Below are positions 60,438 to 64,000 of a stretch of DNA of 64,000 nt, one piece after another (positions within the stretch are counted from its first letter, which is position 1; the number at the start of each line of letters is the position of its first letter). Location: the NCBI GenBank assembly GCA_012798805.1, contig JAAZMM010000044.1, positions 1 to 64,000 of the forward strand, in the 5' to 3' direction. The stretch is from Bacteroidales bacterium (GTDB lineage Bacteria; Bacteroidota; Bacteroidia; Bacteroidales; UBA932). The translations under genes were made by a program, and so were the position numbers. The notes below the pieces were generated by a model, which saw only the letters and a program-made list of their open reading frames with translations, had not been told where the DNA came from and searched no databases.

Positions 60438-60908
60438 ATGTCAAAATTTGTAGATAAAGGTAAAAAAGAAACCCCGGGTATCAGTACCGCATCTCTGCCT
60501 GATATAGTTTTCATGATCTTGATGTTCTTCATGGTATCCGTTAGTATGCGTCAGACAGACCGCAAGGTAATCGTATCCCTTCCAGGTGCTTCGGAAGTTG
60601 CAAAACTGGAAAGAAAAGACCTTGCATCTTACATCTACATCGGTACCCCTACTCTCCAATATCAGAGTCTATATGGTACGGATTCACAGATCCAGCTCAA
60701 TGATGCTTTCCGCAGCATAGAAGATATTCGTGACTTCATAGCAGCAGAGCGTGAATCTATAAGCGAGGCAGAACGTCCGTTCATGACAGTATCTATCAAA
60801 GCCGACCAGAATACCCGAATGGGTATTATTACAGACGTTAAGCAAGAGCTTCGTCGCTGTTCGGCTCTAAGAATAATGTATAGTGCACGTAAAGTCAGTG
60901 CTATCTAA
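60438..60908 (+). CDS. exbD: ExbD/TolR-family protein, second copy
   Basis: A 156-residue paralogue of the preceding gene with the same topology: helix containing ASLPDIVFMILMFFMVSVS with the conserved Asp, then a periplasmic domain ending DVKQELRRCSALRIMYSARK. Two unequal ExbD subunits per operon are usual in Bacteroidota and may form heterodimers. AAGGAGG precedes its start. A strong terminator follows at 60922-60958. Confidence 0.92.
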   Translation: MSKFVDKGKKETPGISTASLPDIVFMILMFFMVSVSMRQTDRKVIVSLPGASEVAKLERKDLASYIYIGTPTLQYQSLYGTDSQIQLNDAFRSIEDIRDFIAAERESISEAERPFMTVSIKADQNTRMGIITDVKQELRRCSALRIMYSARKVSAI

Positions 60909-60921
60909 TTATTATTTATTT

Positions 60922-60958
60922 TACAAGAAAGGGTGGCCAAGTGTCACCCTTTCTTGTA
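60922..60958 (+). terminator. Terminator of the exb operon
   Basis: A perfect 14-bp stem, TACAAGAAAGGGTG (60922-60935) with CACCCTTTCTTGTA (60945-60958), 9-nt loop. It lies between the second exbD stop and the alkaline phosphatase start at 60985, and no T-tract longer than two follows on the plus strand. On the minus strand a T/A-rich run does follow, so the hairpin may work best on that strand or as an mRNA 3' stabiliser. Confidence 0.65.
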
Positions 60959-60984
60959 TGACACAAAAATTATTGCAAAAGAAA

Positions 60985-62226
60985 ATGAGAAAATTTTTGG
61001 TTTTTATCCTCACTCTGCTCGTCGTTACATCCTGTAGTGAGAAAAAGGCTAAATATGTATTCCTTTTTATAGGAGATGGTATGGGATTTTCCCACGTAGC
61101 CGTTACTGAGGCATTCAAGGCTACTGAAAAAGGCGTAATCGGGAGTGAACCTCTTACTTTCACACAATTCCCCATACTGGGAATGGCTACCACTCACTCA
61201 GCTAACGAGTTCATCACCTGCTCTTCAGCTGCCGGCACTGCTCTTGCCGCCGGTATCAAGACACGTAATGGTATGTTGGGAGTAACACCGGACACCACAA
61301 ATGTTACGGCAATCTCATATAAATTTCATGATGCAGGACGCAAGGTGGGGATTATCAGCTCCGTAACCATAAACCACGCTACTCCGGGAGCTTTCTACGC
61401 ACACAATCCCTCCAGAAGTGACTACTATGCCATTGCAAAGGAGCTGCCTGAGACAGGATTCGAATTCTTTGGCGGAGGCGGTTTTGCCAAGCCATTCGGT
61501 AAAGAGGATTCCGAGCGTCCCATTTATGAGATAGTAGCTGAAAAAGGCTATACAATCTCTTACGGCATGGAGGACTATATGGCACTTAAAGATAAGGCAG
61601 AAAAAATAATAATGCTTCAGGAAAAAGGCAAAGAGGAAAATGTCCTTCCCTACAAAAACGAACTTGAAGAGTCTGATCTCACATTAGCTCAGGTAGTCGA
61701 TGCAGCTGTAAAGTTCCTTGAAAATGAAAAGGGATTTTTCATTATGGCCGAAGGGGGCAAAATAGATTGGGCAGCCCACTCCAACGACGTTGCCAATACT
61801 ATTTTTGAGACACTCGATTTCGATGCAGCAATCGAGGTTGCATATAAGTTTTACCAGCAGCATCCCGATGAGACGCTTATCGTTGTGACGGCAGACCACG
61901 AGACCGGCGGAATCTCACTTGGCAGCTCAAAAGGCTATAAAGTTGACCTTACAATAGTGAAGGAAATTTTGGATGATATAGAAGATCGGGATGGTAAAAC
62001 TGAAATGGAGAGCGAAGAAACTCCCGACGTCTTCACTTATATGTCTGCAAAAGAGATTAACTCCTATGTCTCCGATAAAGCTAGTGTAGGCTGGACTACC
62101 ACAGGACATACCGGAGGTGCTGTTCCTGTATTTGCCATCGGAGCCGGCAGCTCACTTTTCAGTGGCAGGATGGATAATACAGACATACCTAAGAAAATAT
62201 GTAAAGCGGCGGGCATTGCCTTCTAG
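60985..62226 (+). CDS. Alkaline phosphatase lipoprotein
   Basis: A 413-residue alkaline phosphatase superfamily enzyme. ATG 60985 is chosen because it gives a lipoprotein signal (MRKFLVFILTLLVVTSC) and follows the terminator; the open frame starts earlier. Metal ligands are in FLFIGDGMGFSHV, VVTADHETGG and GHTGGAVPVFAIG. The phosphoserine region reads TCSSAAGTALAAG with S80 as nucleophile; the residue before it is Cys (C79) where E. coli PhoA has Asp. It should release phosphate from organic esters at the cell surface. Monocistronic between a terminator and the asnS promoter. Confidence 0.92.
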   Translation: MRKFLVFILTLLVVTSCSEKKAKYVFLFIGDGMGFSHVAVTEAFKATEKGVIGSEPLTFTQFPILGMATTHSANEFITCSSAAGTALAAGIKTRNGMLGVTPDTTNVTAISYKFHDAGRKVGIISSVTINHATPGAFYAHNPSRSDYYAIAKELPETGFEFFGGGGFAKPFGKEDSERPIYEIVAEKGYTISYGMEDYMALKDKAEKIIMLQEKGKEENVLPYKNELEESDLTLAQVVDAAVKFLENEKGFFIMAEGGKIDWAAHSNDVANTIFETLDFDAAIEVAYKFYQQHPDETLIVVTADHETGGISLGSSKGYKVDLTIVKEILDDIEDRDGKTEMESEETPDVFTYMSAKEINSYVSDKASVGWTTTGHTGGAVPVFAIGAGSSLFSGRMDNTDIPKKICKAAGIAF

Positions 62227-62234
62227 TCCATACT

Positions 62235-62284
62235 TTTGGTAGTTTGTCATTGATTGTCTAACTTTGTCATTTTGATTATCAAAA
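62235..62284 (+). promoter_or_regulatory. Promoter and palindrome upstream of asnS
   Basis: TTTG (62235-62238), 20 nt, TAACTTTG (62259-62266): a consensus Bacteroidota promoter. Directly downstream, TTTTGAT-T-ATCAAAA (62270-62284) is a perfect 7-bp inverted repeat covering the expected start site, and TTTGTCATT is repeated 20 bp apart (62243 and 62263). Either could be an operator. Confidence 0.6.
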
Positions 62285-62287
62285 GCA

Positions 62288-63673
62288 ATGAAAAGAACTA
62301 AAGTTATCAAGTTGCTTCAACAATCACCCGGCAGCAAAGTACTTGTAAAGGGCTGGGTTAGAACAAAACGAGGCATCAAAAATGTGGCATTCATAGCTCT
62401 TAATGACGGATCCACAATAAATAATATTCAGATCGTCTGCGACACTACTTCTTTTGACGAAGCACTGCTCAAGCAGATCACAACAGGCGCATGTATCGCG
62501 GTAAAAGGCGAACTGACAGCATCACCAGGAAGCGGACAAGCAGTTGAAATCCAGGCAAGAGAGATTGAAGTATTGGGACCTGCCGATCCTGATAGCTATC
62601 CTCTTCAAAAGAAGGGACACAGCATGGAATTCCTTCGTGAGATAGCTCACCTGCGTCCCCGCACCAATACTTTCGGTGCCGTATTTAGAATCCGCCACGC
62701 TATGGCATTTGCCATCCACAAATTTTTCAATGACAAAGGGTTTTTCTACCTTCACACTCCTATTATAACAAGCTCGGACTGTGAAGGCGCGGGTGAAATG
62801 TTCCATGTCACAACACTCAATCTGAAGAACGTCCCCAAAAACAAAGATGGTAGCGTAAACTTTGAAGAGGACTTTTTTGGTCGTGAGACAGCCCTTACTG
62901 TAAGCGGACAGCTGGAAGGCGAACTCGGGGCTATGGCTCTGGGAGATATTTATACTTTCGGACCCACTTTCCGTGCCGAAAACTCCAATACTCCCCGCCA
63001 CCTCGCAGAGTTCTGGATGATTGAACCGGAAATGGCATTTTATGAGATAGAGGATAACATGGACCTGGCTGAGGAGTTTATCAAATATTTGGTACAATAT
63101 GCGCTGGACCATTGTAAAGATGACCTCAACTTCCTCAACAAGATGATTGACAAGGAGCTTATATCCCGTCTCGAAAGTGTTGTAAATACTAAGTTCGTAC
63201 GGCTCTCCTACACCGAAGGTATAGAAATCCTGAAAAAATCGGGAGCCAAATTTGAATTCCCGGTTTCCTGGGGCATTGACCTTCAGAGTGAACATGAAAG
63301 GTATCTCGTCGAGAAGCACTTCAAGAAACCCGTTATCCTTACTGACTATCCCAAGGAAATTAAAGCTTTTTATATGAAGTTGAACGAGGACGGAAAGACA
63401 GTTAGAGCAATGGATGTTCTCTTCCCTAAAATTGGCGAAATCATAGGCGGTTCACAAAGAGAGGAGTCTCTGGAAAAACTGGAGCGCAGAATAGAAGAAC
63501 TCGATATGGACAAAAGCAACCTCTGGTGGTATATTGATACCCGTCGTTTTGGTACTGCACCACACAGCGGATTCGGACTTGGATTTGAGAGGCTTCTGCT
63601 CTTTGTTACCGGAATGGCCAACATAAGGGATGTCATTCCCTTCCCAAGGACACCAAAGAACGCTGAATTTTAA
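62288..63673 (+). CDS. asnS: Asparaginyl-tRNA synthetase
   Basis: Charges tRNA-Asn with asparagine, so this organism does not depend only on the amidotransferase route. The 461-residue class IIb synthetase has an N-terminal OB fold ([20 protein letters not shown]), motif 2 [20 protein letters not shown] and motif 3 [29 protein letters not shown]. The [10 protein letters not shown] stretch is typical of AsnS. udk begins 17 nt downstream. Confidence 0.97.
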   Translation: MKRTKVIKLLQQSPGSKVLVKGWVRTKRGIKNVAFIALNDGSTINNIQIVCDTTSFDEALLKQITTGACIAVKGELTASPGSGQAVEIQAREIEVLGPADPDSYPLQKKGHSMEFLREIAHLRPRTNTFGAVFRIRHAMAFAIHKFFNDKGFFYLHTPIITSSDCEGAGEMFHVTTLNLKNVPKNKDGSVNFEEDFFGRETALTVSGQLEGELGAMALGDIYTFGPTFRAENSNTPRHLAEFWMIEPEMAFYEIEDNMDLAEEFIKYLVQYALDHCKDDLNFLNKMIDKELISRLESVVNTKFVRLSYTEGIEILKKSGAKFEFPVSWGIDLQSEHERYLVEKHFKKPVILTDYPKEIKAFYMKLNEDGKTVRAMDVLFPKIGEIIGGSQREESLEKLERRIEELDMDKSNLWWYIDTRRFGTAPHSGFGLGFERLLLFVTGMANIRDVIPFPRTPKNAEF

Positions 63674-63690
63674 CAAAACATTAGACCAAT

Positions 63691-64000
63691 ATGCTTATCA
63701 TCGGTATCGCCGGTGGCACCGGCTCAGGCAAGACCACAGTGGTCAATAAGATCTCAGAGAAGCTTAAAAACAAGGTAGTTGTAATACCTCAGGATTCCTA
63801 TTACAAAGACCAGAGCCACCTCCCGATGGAGGTACGCCAGGAGCTCAACTTTGATCATCCTGATGCCATTGATTTTGAACTGCTCGTTCAGCAGCTCAAG
63901 GAGCTCAAAGAGGGAAAGATCATCTATCAGCCGGTCTATTCTTACATCACTTGCTCCAGATCAACCACCGAGACTGTAAAGGTAAGCTCCGCACCTGTTA
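63691..64000 (+). CDS. udk: Uridine kinase (5' part, truncated by window end)
   Basis: The first 103 codons of a uridine/cytidine kinase, which phosphorylates pyrimidine nucleosides in salvage. The P-loop GIAGGTGSGKTTVVNKI is near the start, followed by VVIPQDSYYKD, NFDHPDAIDFELL and YSYITCSRSTTET, all typical of Udk. The frame is open at the window edge. Confidence 0.95.
   Translation, partial: MLIIGIAGGTGSGKTTVVNKISEKLKNKVVVIPQDSYYKDQSHLPMEVRQELNFDHPDAIDFELLVQQLKELKEGKIIYQPVYSYITCSRSTTETVKVSSAPV

Noticed and set aside
62522..63319. 265-codon minus-strand frame opposite asnS
   Set aside because: AsnS motifs run through the whole region on the plus strand; the opposite frame shows no family feature.

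Overview
This 64 kb window looks like a chromosomal segment of a member of the Bacteroidales (phylum Bacteroidota). The evidence is: promoters of the Bacteroidota type (TTTG, about 20 nt, TAnnTTTG); an ileS / DksA-like / lspA block; a division and wall cluster ordered mraZ-rsmH-ftsL-ftsI-murE-mraY-murD-ftsW-murG-murC-ftsQ-ftsA-ftsZ without murF; a glycogen cluster with a eukaryote-type glycogen synthase; an ExbB / small membrane protein / ExbD / ExbD operon; and long inserts typical of the phylum in LspA and MraY. I cannot assign a genus. The sequence is almost wholly housekeeping and densely packed. I see no phage, insertion sequence or CRISPR array.

Layout. 1-4.7 kb (minus): ileS, DksA/TraR-like protein, lspA and tRNA-Ser(UGA), closed by a hairpin terminator. 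4.8-10.8 kb (plus): cvpA, then an accessory peptide-export island, then tsaB. 11.5-27.1 kb (minus): xseA-xseB-glgB, then a glycogen operon with its own promoter (debranching enzyme, GT4 glycosyltransferase, GH57 enzyme, fused glycogen synthase/phosphorylase), ribF, a small membrane protein, greA, a HIT protein and a thioredoxin-fold lipoprotein. 27.2-30.0 kb (plus): engB, prs, nadE and a Cys-rich small protein. 30.0-32.6 kb (minus): dnaX and lptB. 32.7-35.1 kb (plus): M16 peptidase, O-methyltransferase, mscL. 35.1-36.4 kb (minus): M23 lipoprotein. 36.5-54.3 kb (plus): the dcw cluster running on into gltX, rpiB and truB. 54.4-64 kb (plus): queA, dprA, tatD, ansA, exbB-exbD-exbD, an alkaline phosphatase lipoprotein, asnS and a truncated udk.

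The most interesting part is 5.3-10.8 kb. A C39 peptidase-containing ABC exporter is followed by two tiny genes. Each has a 24-residue leader ending in Gly-Gly and a 39-41 residue, cysteine-free core of net charge about +5 with one GxxxG motif. After a hairpin come a TolC-family outer membrane protein and a HlyD/MacA-type adaptor. This is the architecture of a class IIb (two-peptide) bacteriocin with a complete Gram-negative export route, and I see no recognisable immunity gene. Two overlapping hydrophobic reading frames and a structured, terminator-like leader lie just upstream of the exporter.

Other observations: a perfect 14-bp inverted repeat that buries the dprA start codon; four 10-bp-periodic boxes in the mraZ promoter that look like a MraZ operator; a thioredoxin-fold lipoprotein whose CxxC is replaced; glycogen synthase and phosphorylase on one polypeptide; and a G-free simple repeat before prs whose core 12-mer recurs inside the dnaX linker.
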